NCBI GenBank assembly: GCA_017433725.1
Contig: JAFRGQ010000027.1
Location: 17,564 to 81,563 of the forward strand
Source: Lachnospiraceae bacterium
GTDB lineage: Bacteria; Bacillota; Clostridia; Lachnospirales; Lachnospiraceae
Reading direction: 5' to 3'
DNA: 64,000 bases
A program made the position numbers and the translations under genes. Shown piece by piece: positions 52,725-62,546 of this stretch (position 1 is its first letter; every line of letters begins with the position of its first letter). The notes under the pieces are model-generated. The model was not told the DNA's origin. It saw only the letters and a list, made by a program, of their open reading frames with translations, and ran no database searches.

Positions 52725-54185
52725 ATGGGAAAACAAACTGGTTTTCTGGAGTACGAGAGAGTCGAAAACAATGAAGTCCCGGCACGGGAGAGAATCCGGG
52801 GATATGAAGAATTTCACACATATTTGTCCGCCCCTGCCAGAAAGGAACAGGGGGCGAGATGCATGAACTGCGGCGTCCCGTTCTGCCAGTCGGCGATGCA
52901 GCTCTCCGGCATGGTCGTCGGCTGCCCGCTGCACAATCTGATTCCGGAGTGGAACGACTGCATCTACAGAGGACAGGACTCGCACGCGCTGGTAAGGCTC
53001 CTAAAGACGAATCGGTTCCCGGAGTTCACCGGAAGGGTGTGTCCCGCGCTGTGCGAAAAAGCATGCATTTGCGGACAATATGATGACCCGGTCACAGTGA
53101 AGGACAATGAGCTGTATCTTATCGAGAACGGATATAAGAAGGGCTGGATGAAGAGCAGCTTCCCCGCCCGGGAGAGCGGAAGGAAGGTGGCTGTCGTAGG
53201 AAGCGGTCCGTCCGGATTGTCCTGTGCGGATGCGCTGAGAAGACGCGGGCATTCGGTCACCGTTTATGAGCGGGAGGACAGAATCGGCGGACTTCTGATG
53301 TACGGTATTCCGAATATGAAGCTCGACAAGAGCGTGATTGCCAGAAGGCAGAAGCTCATGGAGGAGGAAGGCATCGTATTTAAGACTGGGGTCAATATAG
53401 GAGGAAAAAAATCCGTTTCCCGCCTCATGAGAGACTTTGATGCCGTCGTTCTGTGCTGCGGTGCGAAGCAGCCGAGACCACTGGCAACGGAAGGTATTGA
53501 GGGAACAGAAGGGGTCTATTTTGCGGTCGATTTTCTGAAGGCGGCAACAAGAAATGTCCTCGGAATAGAAACGCTCCCGGAACAGTTCAACGCGAAGGAC
53601 AGAGATGTTGTCATCGTAGGAGGCGGAGATACCGGGAACGACTGCATCGGAACAGTGATCCGCATGGGCTGCAAGTCAGTGACAGCTCTCGAGATGATGC
53701 CGAAACCACCGGCAGAGAGAACGCCGAACAATCCGTGGCCCGAGTGGCCGAAGACTTTGCGGACCGACTACGGTCATCAGGAAGCGATAGAAGTTTTCGG
53801 CGGAGATCCGAGGATATTCAGTACGACTGTGAAGCAGGTCCGAAGCACTGAAGGGAAGATATCGGAAATCGAGACAGTTCAAGTCAGATTCGAGGACAGA
53901 AAGCTTGTCGAGGTTCTCGGAACCGAGAAGACAATCAAGTGCGATCTGCTGCTGATCGCGGCGGGTTTCATCGGGGCTGAGAGAACCGTTCCCGACTCAT
54001 TCGGCCTTGAGATGACAGGTCGGGGCGTGGTGGCAACGCCCAAGGACAGGTACTCCACGAACATTCGGGGAGTATTTGCTGCGGGTGACATGAGAAGGGG
54101 ACAGAGTCTGGTCGTGTGGGCGCTGGCTGAGGGCAGGGCGTGCGCGGCTGAGGTGGATGAGTATCTTATGATGTTGGTGGAATAG
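52725..54185 (+). CDS. gltD: Glutamate synthase small subunit
   Basis: A 486-residue GltD. The N-terminal Fe-S region has [10 protein letters not shown] and CPLHN, then [15 protein letters not shown] binding is at [19 protein letters not shown] (near 160) and the NADPH site at [15 protein letters not shown] (near 290). It passes electrons from NADPH to GltB. ATG 52725 is chosen for homology and the TAGGTGAAG upstream; an in-frame ATG at 52692 would overlap gltB. It starts 19 bp after the gltB stop. Confidence 0.93.
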   Translation: MGKQTGFLEYERVENNEVPARERIRGYEEFHTYLSAPARKEQGARCMNCGVPFCQSAMQLSGMVVGCPLHNLIPEWNDCIYRGQDSHALVRLLKTNRFPEFTGRVCPALCEKACICGQYDDPVTVKDNELYLIENGYKKGWMKSSFPARESGRKVAVVGSGPSGLSCADALRRRGHSVTVYEREDRIGGLLMYGIPNMKLDKSVIARRQKLMEEEGIVFKTGVNIGGKKSVSRLMRDFDAVVLCCGAKQPRPLATEGIEGTEGVYFAVDFLKAATRNVLGIETLPEQFNAKDRDVVIVGGGDTGNDCIGTVIRMGCKSVTALEMMPKPPAERTPNNPWPEWPKTLRTDYGHQEAIEVFGGDPRIFSTTVKQVRSTEGKISEIETVQVRFEDRKLVEVLGTEKTIKCDLLLIAAGFIGAERTVPDSFGLEMTGRGVVATPKDRYSTNIRGVFAAGDMRRGQSLVVWALAEGRACAAEVDEYLMMLVE

Positions 54186-54202
54186 GGCTAAACGGAGGAA
54201 AC

Positions 54203-56002
54203 ATGGCAAAATATGTATTTGTGACCGGAGGCGTCGTCTCCGGACTCGGGAAAGGAATAACAGCGGCATCTCTGGGCAGACTTTTGAAAATGCGCGGTCT
54301 CCGCGTCGCCTGCCAAAAACTCGATCCCTACATGAATGTGGATCCGGGAACGATGAGCCCGTTCCAGCATGGAGAAGTCTTCGTGACGGATGACGGTGCG
54401 GAGACAGATCTGGATCTCGGGCACTACGAGCGGTTCACCGACGAGAATCTGACGCGCTACTCGAATCTCACGAGCGGCAAAGTCTATTGGAACGTTCTGA
54501 ATCGTGAGCGCAAGGGTGAATATCTCGGCCAGACGGTCCAGGTCATCCCTCACATCACGGACGAAATCAAGCATTTTATCTATATGGGCGCGCAGAATTC
54601 GAACGCCGACGTCCTCATCACCGAAATCGGAGGCACCATCGGTGACATTGAAGGTCAGCCTTTTATCGAAGCAATTCGCCAGATTTCATTGGAACAGGGG
54701 CAGAAGAACTGCCTCTTTATCCATGTTACGCTGGTGCCTTACCTGAGCGGGTCCAACGAGCATAAGTCTAAGCCGACACAGCACTCTGTGAAGGAATTGC
54801 AGTCGCTCGGCATCCATCCGGATATTATCGTTACCCGCGTGGACAGGCCGCTGGAGCAGAGTATTAAGGACAAGATAGCGCTGTTCTGTAATGTCCAGAA
54901 GGACTGTGTCATCGAGAACAATACGATGGACTGTTTATATGAGGCTCCGCTGATGCTGCATAAACACGGGCTGGATACGGTGGTGTGCAGGGGGCTTGGG
55001 CTTGACATGGCGGACTGCCGCGAGTCTGACTTGAATGAGGCGGACTGCCACAGATCCGGGATGGAAAGCGGTAATGCACCTTCGGCGAGTGAATATCCTG
55101 TGTTTAAGAAAAAAACTGCTCCGGGGACTGAAGGGAAGTCCGGACTATCGGATAAGTCTGCCGATAAGATACCCGGCCTTGTGGAGTGGGAAGCCATGGT
55201 CGACCGGATCCATCATCCGGAATACCATACGACGATCGCGATTGTCGGGAAGTACGTCGGACTTCACGACTCATATCTTTCCGTGCGTGAGGCGCTTTAC
55301 CATGGAGGATATGAGAATTCCGCCGATGTCGAAGTTCTCTGGGTCGATTCGGAGTACCTGACAGAGGAAAATCTTGACTCCGAGCTCCCGCGCGCAGACG
55401 GAATCCTGGTTCCCGGCGGGTTCGGTGACCGCGGTATTGAGGGGATGATTTTAGCCTGCAGATATGCGAGGGAGCGGAATATACCGTATTTGGGTATTTG
55501 CCTCGGAATGCAGATTTCCGTCATTGAGTATGCAAGGAATGTGTTGGGAATCGCGGATGCGAACAGCCGTGAATTTGCAGAAGTCGGAGCGAACTGCGTT
55601 ATCGACCTTATGGAAGAGCAGCTGACGGTCATTCGCAAGGGAGGCACTATGCGGCTCGGCGCGTATCCGTGCAAAGTCATGCCCGGGACACTTTTTGAAA
55701 AGACCTACGGAGTGCCGGAAATCTCGGAGCGGCACAGACATCGTTTTGAGTACAACAATGAGTATCGCGAGCGGCTGGTTGAGGCCGGTCTGTCTGTATG
55801 CGGGACTTCTCCGGACGGGCTGCTTGTCGAGGCGGTCGAGGTTCCCGCCAACAGGTTCCATATCGGCGTGCAGTTCCATCCCGAATTCAAGTCGAGACCG
55901 GACAGGGCTCATCCGCTTTTCCGGGAGTTTATTGCGGCATCGCTTGAGAGTTCTCCGACGGGAGGGTATCCGGCAGATAATGATTTCGGAGGCGGTATAT
56001 GA
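54203..56002 (+). CDS. pyrG: CTP synthase with an extended interdomain linker
   Basis: A 599-residue CTP synthase, compared with the usual 535 or so. The synthetase domain (residues 1-266) has [12 protein letters not shown] and the ATP/UTP-site motifs; the class I glutaminase domain (about 340-580) has the Cys nucleophile near 433 (GICLGMQ) and the His-x-Glu pair in FHPEFKSRP. Between them, about residues 267-323 are a low-complexity insert rich in Asp, Ser, Gly and Lys. The enzyme aminates UTP to CTP using glutamine. AACGGAGG precedes the ATG; its stop overlaps carA (ATGA). Confidence 0.93.
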   Translation: MAKYVFVTGGVVSGLGKGITAASLGRLLKMRGLRVACQKLDPYMNVDPGTMSPFQHGEVFVTDDGAETDLDLGHYERFTDENLTRYSNLTSGKVYWNVLNRERKGEYLGQTVQVIPHITDEIKHFIYMGAQNSNADVLITEIGGTIGDIEGQPFIEAIRQISLEQGQKNCLFIHVTLVPYLSGSNEHKSKPTQHSVKELQSLGIHPDIIVTRVDRPLEQSIKDKIALFCNVQKDCVIENNTMDCLYEAPLMLHKHGLDTVVCRGLGLDMADCRESDLNEADCHRSGMESGNAPSASEYPVFKKKTAPGTEGKSGLSDKSADKIPGLVEWEAMVDRIHHPEYHTTIAIVGKYVGLHDSYLSVREALYHGGYENSADVEVLWVDSEYLTEENLDSELPRADGILVPGGFGDRGIEGMILACRYARERNIPYLGICLGMQISVIEYARNVLGIADANSREFAEVGANCVIDLMEEQLTVIRKGGTMRLGAYPCKVMPGTLFEKTYGVPEISERHRHRFEYNNEYRERLVEAGLSVCGTSPDGLLVEAVEVPANRFHIGVQFHPEFKSRPDRAHPLFREFIAASLESSPTGGYPADNDFGGGI

Positions 56003-57087
56003 TTTACAGCGGAAGAGCGAGAAAACTGATTATGTCCGACGGGAGCGAGTACTTCGGCCTTGGCTTCGGGGCGGACAGCGGCAGCCGGGTCTGTGAGATT
56101 GTATTCAACACTTCTCCGGTCGGGTACCAGGAAATTCTGTCGGACCCTTCATACACAGATCAGTTCGTGGTCATGGCATATCCTCTGATCGGGAACTACG
56201 GGATCAATGATGACGATTATGAAACGAGATGCCCGACAATAGGCGGATTCATCGTCAGAGATTACAATGACTGTCCATCCAATTTCAGAAGCAAAGCCTC
56301 GCTTTCCCAGGTCATGAAGAACCTTGGGATTCCGGGGATAACGGGACTTGATACGAGGGAAATCGTGCGTAAGATCCGCAGCCAGGGTACGCAGAAAGCT
56401 CTCATAGCTGATGCAGAACTGTCTCTTGAGGAGGGCTTGAAAATTCTTGGCGAAACCGTCCTGCCGACCGATGCGGTATCGAGGGTCAGCAGAAACTATC
56501 GTGAGAATTATATCGCCATGGATGCAAAGTATCACATTGCGGCGATTGATTTCGGCATGAAGGAAAATATCATCCGGTCCTTCCTGAAATGTGGATGCAG
56601 TGTGACGGTCTATCCCTGGAATGTCACGGCGGACGAGGTGATGCGGGACAGACCCGACGGCATATTTCTTTCAAATGGCCCCGGCGACCCGACCGATGTC
56701 CCTGAGGCGATAACGCTTGTGAGGAAACTGCGAGGCAAATACCCTATTTTCGGAATCTGTCTCGGTCATCAGATCATCTCGCTTGCCTGCGACGCAAAGA
56801 CTTACAAATTGAAATTCGGTCATCGCGGCGGCAATCATCCTGTCAAGGATCTTGCGACCGGAAAAATCCGGATCACTTCCCAGAATCACTCCTATGCGGT
56901 GGATGAGAGTACGCTTGCGGGCACCGGACTGACCGTTACCCACAGGAATATTCTCGACGGCACGGTGGAGGGAGTGAGGTGCGAGAGCGACAGAATCTTC
57001 AGCGTGCAGTATCATCCGGAGAGTGCGCCGGGACCTCATGACAGTATGTATTTGTTTGAGGAGTTTTTGAAGTTGATGGAGAAGTGA
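55999..57087 (+). CDS. carA: Carbamoyl-phosphate synthase small (glutaminase) subunit
   Basis: A 362-residue CarA of normal length. The N-terminal domain starts [16 protein letters not shown]; the class I glutaminase domain has [11 protein letters not shown], the nucleophile Cys in FGICLGHQ (near 254) and the His-Glu pair in [10 protein letters not shown]. It hydrolyses glutamine and channels ammonia to CarB for pyrimidine and arginine synthesis. The start overlaps the pyrG stop by 4 bp. Confidence 0.94.
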   Translation: MIYSGRARKLIMSDGSEYFGLGFGADSGSRVCEIVFNTSPVGYQEILSDPSYTDQFVVMAYPLIGNYGINDDDYETRCPTIGGFIVRDYNDCPSNFRSKASLSQVMKNLGIPGITGLDTREIVRKIRSQGTQKALIADAELSLEEGLKILGETVLPTDAVSRVSRNYRENYIAMDAKYHIAAIDFGMKENIIRSFLKCGCSVTVYPWNVTADEVMRDRPDGIFLSNGPGDPTDVPEAITLVRKLRGKYPIFGICLGHQIISLACDAKTYKLKFGHRGGNHPVKDLATGKIRITSQNHSYAVDESTLAGTGLTVTHRNILDGTVEGVRCESDRIFSVQYHPESAPGPHDSMYLFEEFLKLMEK

Positions 57088-57136
57088 TGGCGATAAGTCT
57101 AACAATACAGTTAACAGCAAACGAGGAAAGAACATC

Positions 57137-60100
57137 ATGCCGAAAAGAACCGACATCCACAAAATCCTGGTCATAGGCTCCGGCCCGATTATCATCGGGC
57201 AGGCCGCCGAGTTCGATTACGCGGGCACGCAAGCCTGCCTCGCGCTCAAAGAAGAGGGGTATGAAGTCATCCTGTGCAATTCCAACCCCGCCACTATCAT
57301 GACGGACAAGTCTGTCGCAGACCGGGTATATATGGAACCGCTTAACCTCGAGTATGTTGCGCGAATCATCCGCCGCGAGAGACCCGACGCGATTCTCCCC
57401 GGCATCGGCGGTCAGACAGGTCTCAACCTTGCCATGCAGCTTGAGAAGAAAGGCATCCTCGCCGAATGCAGATGTGAACTTCTCGGAACGGATTCCGCGA
57501 GTATAGAGATGGCTGAGGACCGTGAAGAGTTCAAGGCACTTTGCGAGAGGCTCGGCGAGCCGGTACTCCCTTCCATCGTGGTCCGAAGCATGGAAGAAGG
57601 CCGTGCTGCCGCGCAGGAAATCGGTTATCCGGTCGTCCTTCGCCCGGCCTTCACGCTGGGCGGAACCGGCGGTGGATTTGCCGACAGTCAGGCGGAGCTT
57701 GAGGAGCTGCTGAAAGCCGGGCTCGAACTTTCCCCGGTTAGTGAGGTACTCGTCGAAAAGAGTGTCAAGGGCTATAAGGAAATCGAGTATGAGGTGATCC
57801 GCGACGCAAATGACACCGCCATCACCGTCTGTAACATGGAAAATCTGGATCCCGTCGGTATTCACACCGGCGATTCCATCGTCGTGTGTCCCTCGCAGAC
57901 GCTGACGGACAAGGAATATCATATGTTGCGCGACAGTGCGCTGAAGATAATCCGTGCCCTCAAGGTGGAAGGAGGCTGCAATGTCCAGTTCGCGCTCGAC
58001 CCGAAATCGTTCCAATACTATCTGATTGAGGTCAATCCCAGGGTCTCCCGTTCTTCCGCGCTCGCATCCAAAGCGTCCGGTTATCCGATTGCACGCGTAT
58101 CCGCCAAAATCAGTGTGGGTCTCACCTTGGAAGAGATCCCTCTTGCAAATACTCCCGCCTGTTTCGAACCCGCTCTCGACTATATTGTCACGAAGATGCC
58201 GAGGTTCCCATTTGACAAATTCACGGATGCCGACCAGTCCCTCGGAACGCAGATGAAAGCCACCGGCGAGACCATGAGCGTCGGGAGATGCTTTGAGGAG
58301 AGTCTGCTCAAGGCGGTGAGGTCGCTGGAGAGTGGGGCGGTGCATTTGCATCTTGAAAAATATGATGAGGCGTCGGAAGACGAGCTTTGGGAAGATATCC
58401 TGAAAGGCTCCGGAGACCGTATTTACGCAATCGCGGAGATGATACGCAGAAGCTGCCGTGATAAGAAAACCGCTTTGCGGACTGTGTCGAGTGATAGTTA
58501 CGGCGGAAATGATAAAAATGACGGACATGATGTAGTCTTCCGGGATAGCGGATTACAGGCAGCCGGAAGCGCTTGCAGCAGTAAACCGGGAGAAGCAGAG
58601 GCTGCTTCCTGCATAGAAAATATCGCCCTGCGCACCGGCATCGACCGCTTCTTCCTCGATAAGATCGCAAATATCATCGAAGCGGAAAATATCCTGAGCT
58701 CTCACAAATATGACTGCAACGCGCTTTTTAAAGCTAAGCAAATGGGCTTCTCCGATGCCGCTATCGCCGGACTTTGGGGGGTATCCGAGGAGGAGATATT
58801 TGAGATTCGCAGGAGAGAGGGAATTTTCCCCGTTTATAAGATGATTGACACCTGCGCCTCCGAGTTCGAGAGTTATGTCCCGTATTTTTATTCGACGTAT
58901 GAGGATGAAAACGAATCCATCGTCTCCGACAAACCCAAGGTCATCGTGCTCGGTGCCGGTCCGATTCGAATCGGGCAGGGCGTAGAGTTCGACTACTCAA
59001 CCGTGCATGCCGTCCAGACCATCAAGAATGCCGGCTATGAAGCCATCGTAATCAACAATAATCCGGAGACCGTCTCGACCGACTACACGACCTCGGACAA
59101 GCTTTACTTTGAGCCGCTTTGCGTCGAGGATGTCATGAATATCATCGAACTTGAAAAACCGGAAGGCGTGATTGCTACACTGGGAGGTCAGACTGCTGTC
59201 AACCTTGCGGAGCCGCTCGAGAGACGGGGCGTAAAGCTGATCGGGACCGATTGCGAGGCAATCAGGAGAGCCGAGGACAGAGACTGCTTTGAGAAGCTCC
59301 TCGAAGATCTTAATATTCCGGAGCCGAAGGGATGTGCCGTAACCGATATCGAGGAGGGAGTCAAAGCGGCGGCTTCAATCGGATACCCGGTTCTTGTCAG
59401 ACCGAGCTTCGTGCTTGGAGGCAGGGCTATGCAGATCGTTTCCAAGGAGAAGGATTTAAGACATTATTTGCGGACAGCTGTCGAAATCGATGAGGATAAG
59501 CCGGTTCTCGTTGACCGCTATATCAGCGGAAAGGAACTCGAGGTCGACGCGATCTGTGACGGGACGGATGTGTTCATCCCGGGTATTATGGAGCTCGTGG
59601 AGAGGACGGGAATTCATTCGGGAGATTCCATCAGCGTCTATCCGACTTTCAGCGTCTCGCAAAAGGTGCAGGATACTATCAGAGATTATACGAGAAGATT
59701 GGGACTTGGCATCGGCATCAAAGGGCTTTTTAATATCCAGTTCATCGTGGATCAGAATGAAGAGGTCTATATCATAGAGGTGAATCCGAGATCTTCCAGA
59801 ACGGTTCCGTTCCTTTCGAAGGCGACCGGGTTCCCGCTGCCGGATATTGCGACAAGGGTCAGTCTGGGCATTTCCTTGAGAGAGCAGGGGATAGTCAGTA
59901 CACAAGAGGGGCTTGTGCAGACGAAAGGAATGTGGTTTGTGAAGGTGCCGGTATTTTCATTTTCAAAATTATCCGGAATGGACGCGTACCTCTCGCCTGA
60001 GATGAAGTCCACGGGTGAAGCCATAGGATATGATGAGAGACTGCACCGCGCCATGTATAAAGCGCTCGTGGCGGCAGGAATCAACATTCAGAATTACGGG

Positions 60101-60472
60101 ACCGTCATATTTACACTTGCGGACGAGGACAAGGAGGAGGCACTTCCGCTCGCAAAGCGGTTCTATGATCTGGGTTTCAATCTCGAGGCGACGACTATGA
60201 CTGCGGAATATATGAGGGATCACGGAGTCAGAGTCAGGCTACGCAGGAAGCTGAGCGAGGGGAGTACGGAGATTCTGGATTCCATTCGTGCAGGCTATGT
60301 TAGTTATGTGGTAAACACGCGTGCTATTTTGTCCGGGGTTCACTACGAGGATGGGGTGGCTATCAGAAAATGTGCGAGTGAGCACAGGGTTACGATGTTT
60401 ACGTCTCTTGATACTGTGCGTGTGCTGCTTGATGTGTTGGAGGAGATGACGATAGGGGTGAGTCCGATTTAA
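57137..60472 (+). CDS. carB: Carbamoyl-phosphate synthase large subunit
   Basis: A 1,111-residue CarB, about 40 longer than usual. Both ATP-grasp halves are present: first half with [19 protein letters not shown], second with [17 protein letters not shown] (near 612), each followed by its carbamate or bicarbonate phosphorylation site, then the MGS-like C-terminal domain, which is short. The extra length is an Asp/Gly/Ser-rich insert near residues 440-493, inside the helical oligomerisation region (between MIRRS and [18 protein letters not shown]). It makes carbamoyl phosphate from bicarbonate, ATP and CarA-derived ammonia. Last gene of the operon; element R3 starts right after its stop. Confidence 0.94.
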   Translation: MPKRTDIHKILVIGSGPIIIGQAAEFDYAGTQACLALKEEGYEVILCNSNPATIMTDKSVADRVYMEPLNLEYVARIIRRERPDAILPGIGGQTGLNLAMQLEKKGILAECRCELLGTDSASIEMAEDREEFKALCERLGEPVLPSIVVRSMEEGRAAAQEIGYPVVLRPAFTLGGTGGGFADSQAELEELLKAGLELSPVSEVLVEKSVKGYKEIEYEVIRDANDTAITVCNMENLDPVGIHTGDSIVVCPSQTLTDKEYHMLRDSALKIIRALKVEGGCNVQFALDPKSFQYYLIEVNPRVSRSSALASKASGYPIARVSAKISVGLTLEEIPLANTPACFEPALDYIVTKMPRFPFDKFTDADQSLGTQMKATGETMSVGRCFEESLLKAVRSLESGAVHLHLEKYDEASEDELWEDILKGSGDRIYAIAEMIRRSCRDKKTALRTVSSDSYGGNDKNDGHDVVFRDSGLQAAGSACSSKPGEAEAASCIENIALRTGIDRFFLDKIANIIEAENILSSHKYDCNALFKAKQMGFSDAAIAGLWGVSEEEIFEIRRREGIFPVYKMIDTCASEFESYVPYFYSTYEDENESIVSDKPKVIVLGAGPIRIGQGVEFDYSTVHAVQTIKNAGYEAIVINNNPETVSTDYTTSDKLYFEPLCVEDVMNIIELEKPEGVIATLGGQTAVNLAEPLERRGVKLIGTDCEAIRRAEDRDCFEKLLEDLNIPEPKGCAVTDIEEGVKAAASIGYPVLVRPSFVLGGRAMQIVSKEKDLRHYLRTAVEIDEDKPVLVDRYISGKELEVDAICDGTDVFIPGIMELVERTGIHSGDSISVYPTFSVSQKVQDTIRDYTRRLGLGIGIKGLFNIQFIVDQNEEVYIIEVNPRSSRTVPFLSKATGFPLPDIATRVSLGISLREQGIVSTQEGLVQTKGMWFVKVPVFSFSKLSGMDAYLSPEMKSTGEAIGYDERLHRAMYKALVAAGINIQNYGTVIFTLADEDKEEALPLAKRFYDLGFNLEATTMTAEYMRDHGVRVRLRRKLSEGSTEILDSIRAGYVSYVVNTRAILSGVHYEDGVAIRKCASEHRVTMFTSLDTVRVLLDVLEEMTIGVSPI

Positions 60473-60568
60473 TCTCTGACGCAGAATTCTCGTGACTTTA
60501 GAGCGTCGTGAGATGAATGCGCAAAATGAAACTTGTCTCTGACGTGGGATACAAACTCTCGTCAGAGA
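60473..60568 (+). repeat. Two-hairpin element R3, copy 2 (after carB)
   Basis: TCTCTGACG occurs at 60473-60481 and 60536-60544; the second copy pairs perfectly with CGTCAGAGA (60560-60568). Between them lies GCGCAAAATGAAACTT (60519-60534), 14 of 16 bases identical to the core of copy 1 at 48109-48124. The loop keeps TACAA and CTC as in copy 1, while the stems differ but still pair. Confidence 0.7.
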
Positions 60569-60585
60569 TTAAAAGTCTCCGCTAC

Positions 60586-60608
60586 ACAATGCTCCACTGG
60601 AGCATTGT
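60586..60608 (+). terminator. Hairpin after the carB operon, weak terminator
   Basis: Perfect 10-bp arms ACAATGCTCC and GGAGCATTGT with loop ACT. The following TACGTATGCTT is not a good T-run. It may help end the gltB-carB transcript. Confidence 0.5.
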
Positions 60609-60705
60609 TACGTATGCTTAGGCACGGCGGATTGAAGCTGCGCATTAAGGAAGGTGCTTTGCACCATGCATGGCGCGGTAAGAACGCTTAGGAGTCTCTG
60701 AAAAA

Positions 60706-60734
60706 TTGACGGGATAGTATACTTATGATATACT
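60706..60734 (+). promoter_or_regulatory. Strong promoter of the small-ORF cassette (sense)
   Basis: TTGACG (60706-60711), exactly 17 bp, TATACT (60729-60734). The transcript would begin near 60741 with TCCACA-GAGA-TGTGGA. Confidence 0.82.
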
Positions 60735-60836
60735 TTATATTCCACAGAGATGTGGAAAAGTGTCCGAAAGGGCACAGGAGGGATACACGAAAGCGTAGAG
60801 CGGTTGGCCATCATTCTCCGAAAGGGGGTGATGCTT

Positions 60837-60926
60837 ATGCCTATTACTCTGACATTCCATGTGTTTGGATATACCATCACAGTGAGAATCAAGACGAAAA
60901 GCGACAACCGCCACTCGGGCAAGTGA
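60837..60926 (+). CDS. 29-residue peptide, candidate type I toxin
   Basis: ATG 60837 to TGA 60926 encodes 29 residues: a hydrophobic, beta-branched N-terminal part (MPITLTFHVFGYTITVRI) and a basic polar tail (KTKSDNRHSGK). AGGGGG (about 60823-60828) lies 8 nt upstream; an ATG at 60831 is too close to it. That site sits in a CTCC-GAAA-GGGG hairpin, so translation should be masked. Two more hairpins with GAGA and GAAA loops precede it (60742-60756; 60760-60775). The stop codon lies inside the terminator hairpin. Small toxins of type I systems have this size and layout, but the sequence does not match Fst, TxpA or BsrG as I know them. Not seen as a conserved named family by me. Confidence 0.6.
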   Translation: MPITLTFHVFGYTITVRIKTKSDNRHSGK

Positions 60927-60936
60927 CGGTTGTTTA
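60905..60936. terminator. Hairpin at the end of the small ORF, probable bidirectional terminator
   Basis: Arms CAACCGCCACT (60905-60915) and AGTGACGGTTG (60922-60932), one mismatch, loop CGGGCA. TTTAAATAAG follows on the plus strand and TCGCTTTTCGTC on the minus strand. It is where the two convergent transcripts would meet. Confidence 0.6.
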
Positions 60937-60997
60937 AATAAGTTTAAACACTAAATCTTACTCGAGGCCAACCGCTTTTCGCTGTGTCCCTCTTTCA
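60905..60997 (-). ncRNA. Predicted antisense RNA (antitoxin candidate)
   Basis: Transcription from the minus promoter at 61004-61032 would begin near 60997 and run to the shared hairpin, giving an RNA of roughly 90-100 nt. It would be antisense to the 3' end of the small-ORF mRNA, as RatA is to txpA and SR4 to bsrG. Predicted from promoter and hairpin only. Confidence 0.45.
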
Positions 60998-61003
60998 TTT
61001 ATC

Positions 61004-61032
61004 ATTATATTGATAAAAATAAGTTCCGTCAA
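61004..61032 (-). promoter_or_regulatory. Strong convergent promoter of the small-ORF cassette (antisense)
   Basis: Minus strand: TTGACG (61027-61032), exactly 17 bp, perfect TATAAT (61004-61009). It faces the sense promoter 270 bp away. No minus-strand protein gene follows for many kilobases, so its product is likely a non-coding RNA. Confidence 0.82.
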
Positions 61033-61175
61033 GATGTCGGGAAAGACAAACCGCCTTCAGATTCTCAGTCTTTTTCGCTCGACGATATAGTATAATACTC
61101 TTAAGTTCAATTCTCGCTCACGAGACTTATCATGGACTCGAAGACGCTCGTGGATCTAAATCGGAGACAAAAACT

Positions 61176-62489
61176 ATGAAAATGAAGACAGTGCAAATAA
61201 TCACAGCTATACTCTGTGCGACACTTCTTATCGGTTGCGCAGGTGCAGCGGAACCCAAGGCGGAAGAGGAGAGGACGGATGTCATGGAGAGAGACAATTT
61301 TGCGGAAACGGATTCGTTGAAAACGGATATAATGGAAAAAGAAACGGCTGAAACAAAAAACGATGCAACTGAATCGGAAGCGGAGGGGGCTGACGCAACT
61401 GCTTCAACTGCAGAAGAATCAGCTTCAGTAACCCAAAATAAGACCGGGCAAAAGGATAGCTCCGCAGTTCAGGGCTCTGCTATGTCCGCATCCGGCGAAG
61501 CCTTCATGAAACTCAAAGAAATCAAAGTGACGGACATTCAGCCGCTCCGCATCGGACAGGTCGAAGATGCAGACGCCGCCACAGGCATGACCGTCCTTAT
61601 TTCCGAAAACGGCATGCGGGCCGGACTCGATGTGCGCGGAGGCGGACCTGCGTCCAGAGACAGCCAGATGCTGAATCCCCTGATGTCTATGCAGCAGATA
61701 CACTCCATCGTCCTTTCAGGCGGCAGTGCATTCGGCCTGGGTGCGGCAAATGGCGTCATGGATTATCTGGAAGAACACGACATCGGCTTCGACACCGGCG
61801 TCGCGAAGGTGCCTCTCGTGGTGCAGTCGGATATATATGATCTCACTGTAGGCGCAGCGGATGTGCGTCCGGATAGTCAGATGGGATATGAGGCAGCGAA
61901 AGCGGCATTTGAAAATCCGAACTACAAGGACGGCAACTACGGGGCAGGATGCGGTGCCTCTGTCGGAAAGATCACCGGCATGGAAAGAGCCATGAAGACG
62001 GGCGTCGGCAGCTATGCCGTTCAGGTTGGCGATCTGCAGATCGGAGCGATTGTGGTCGTCAACGCCCTGGGTGATATCTACGACTGGAAGACCGGGAACC
62101 AGATAGCCGGCCTTCTCAGCGAGGACAAAACGAAGCTCGCGAGCACAATGGAATCCATGAGCGCTTCGATTGAAGCAGTCGATAACAAGTTCACCGGAAA
62201 TACGACTATTGCGGTGATTATTACAAATGCAAATTTCAACAAATCTCAGCTCTGCAAAATCGCCGGGATGGGACATGACGGATATGCAAGATCCATCAAC
62301 CCGGTACACACCTCCGCGGACGGTGACAGCATCTACGCGGTCTCTGTCGGTGATGTGAGTGCAGACCAGGATCTGGTCGGTTCTCTCGGCGCGGAGGTGC
62401 TGAGTGAGGCAATCATCCGTGCGGTGACGTCAGCCGACAGTGCGTATGGGCTGCCGTCGGCGGCGGAGCTTGGTTTCGTGGCAAAATAA
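61176..62489 (+). CDS. P1/S58-family (DmpA-like) peptidase lipoprotein
   Basis: A 437-residue lipoprotein: lipobox LLIGC (Cys near 22), a Glu/Thr/Ala-rich linker to about residue 105, then a DmpA/S58 Ntn-hydrolase domain. Family features: GMTVLISENGMRAGLDVRGGGPASRD, SIVLSGGSAFGLGAANGVMDYLEE and GNYGAGCGASVGK. In this family the nucleophile sits at the G-x-G/C-x-S/T-x-G stretch where the chain self-cleaves; here Cys and Ser are both available (near 259-262). It would be an aminopeptidase outside the membrane. A TATAAT at 61091-61096 is the likely -10. A terminator follows. Confidence 0.85.
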   Translation: MKMKTVQIITAILCATLLIGCAGAAEPKAEEERTDVMERDNFAETDSLKTDIMEKETAETKNDATESEAEGADATASTAEESASVTQNKTGQKDSSAVQGSAMSASGEAFMKLKEIKVTDIQPLRIGQVEDADAATGMTVLISENGMRAGLDVRGGGPASRDSQMLNPLMSMQQIHSIVLSGGSAFGLGAANGVMDYLEEHDIGFDTGVAKVPLVVQSDIYDLTVGAADVRPDSQMGYEAAKAAFENPNYKDGNYGAGCGASVGKITGMERAMKTGVGSYAVQVGDLQIGAIVVVNALGDIYDWKTGNQIAGLLSEDKTKLASTMESMSASIEAVDNKFTGNTTIAVIITNANFNKSQLCKIAGMGHDGYARSINPVHTSADGDSIYAVSVGDVSADQDLVGSLGAEVLSEAIIRAVTSADSAYGLPSAAELGFVAK

Positions 62490-62500
62490 GTCAGTAGTGG

Positions 62501-62546
62501 AAAGCGCCTTGGCGTCGCGCATGTCGCGTGAACGCTGAGGCGTTTT
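62501..62546. terminator. Intrinsic terminator between convergent genes
   Basis: Arms AAAGCGCCTTGGCGT and ACGCTGAGGCGTTTTT with a CGCG...CGCG inner pairing; ends in T5 and begins near an AAA run. Shared by the S58 peptidase (+) and the Uma2 gene (-). Confidence 0.8.

Larger units (their letters stand above)
60778..60992. repeat. Long inverted repeat enclosing the small ORF
   Basis: Left arm 60778-60809 (GAGGGATACACGAAAGCG... ending AGCGGTTGGCC) is repeated inverted at 60966-60992 (GGCCAACCGCT... ending GTGTCCCTC). The 11-bp AGCGGTTGGCC part is exact; the outer part has small indels. A transcript through both arms would fold back 5' to 3'. Confidence 0.85.

Noticed and set aside
56999-58528. 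509-codon minus-strand frame
   Set aside because: It is antisense to carA/carB, has no family resemblance, and reflects codon bias of the true genes.
60725-60937. 70-codon frame overlapping the small-ORF cassette
   Set aside because: Its ATG lies inside the promoter, no ribosome binding site precedes it, and it is in a different frame from the well-placed 29-codon ORF.
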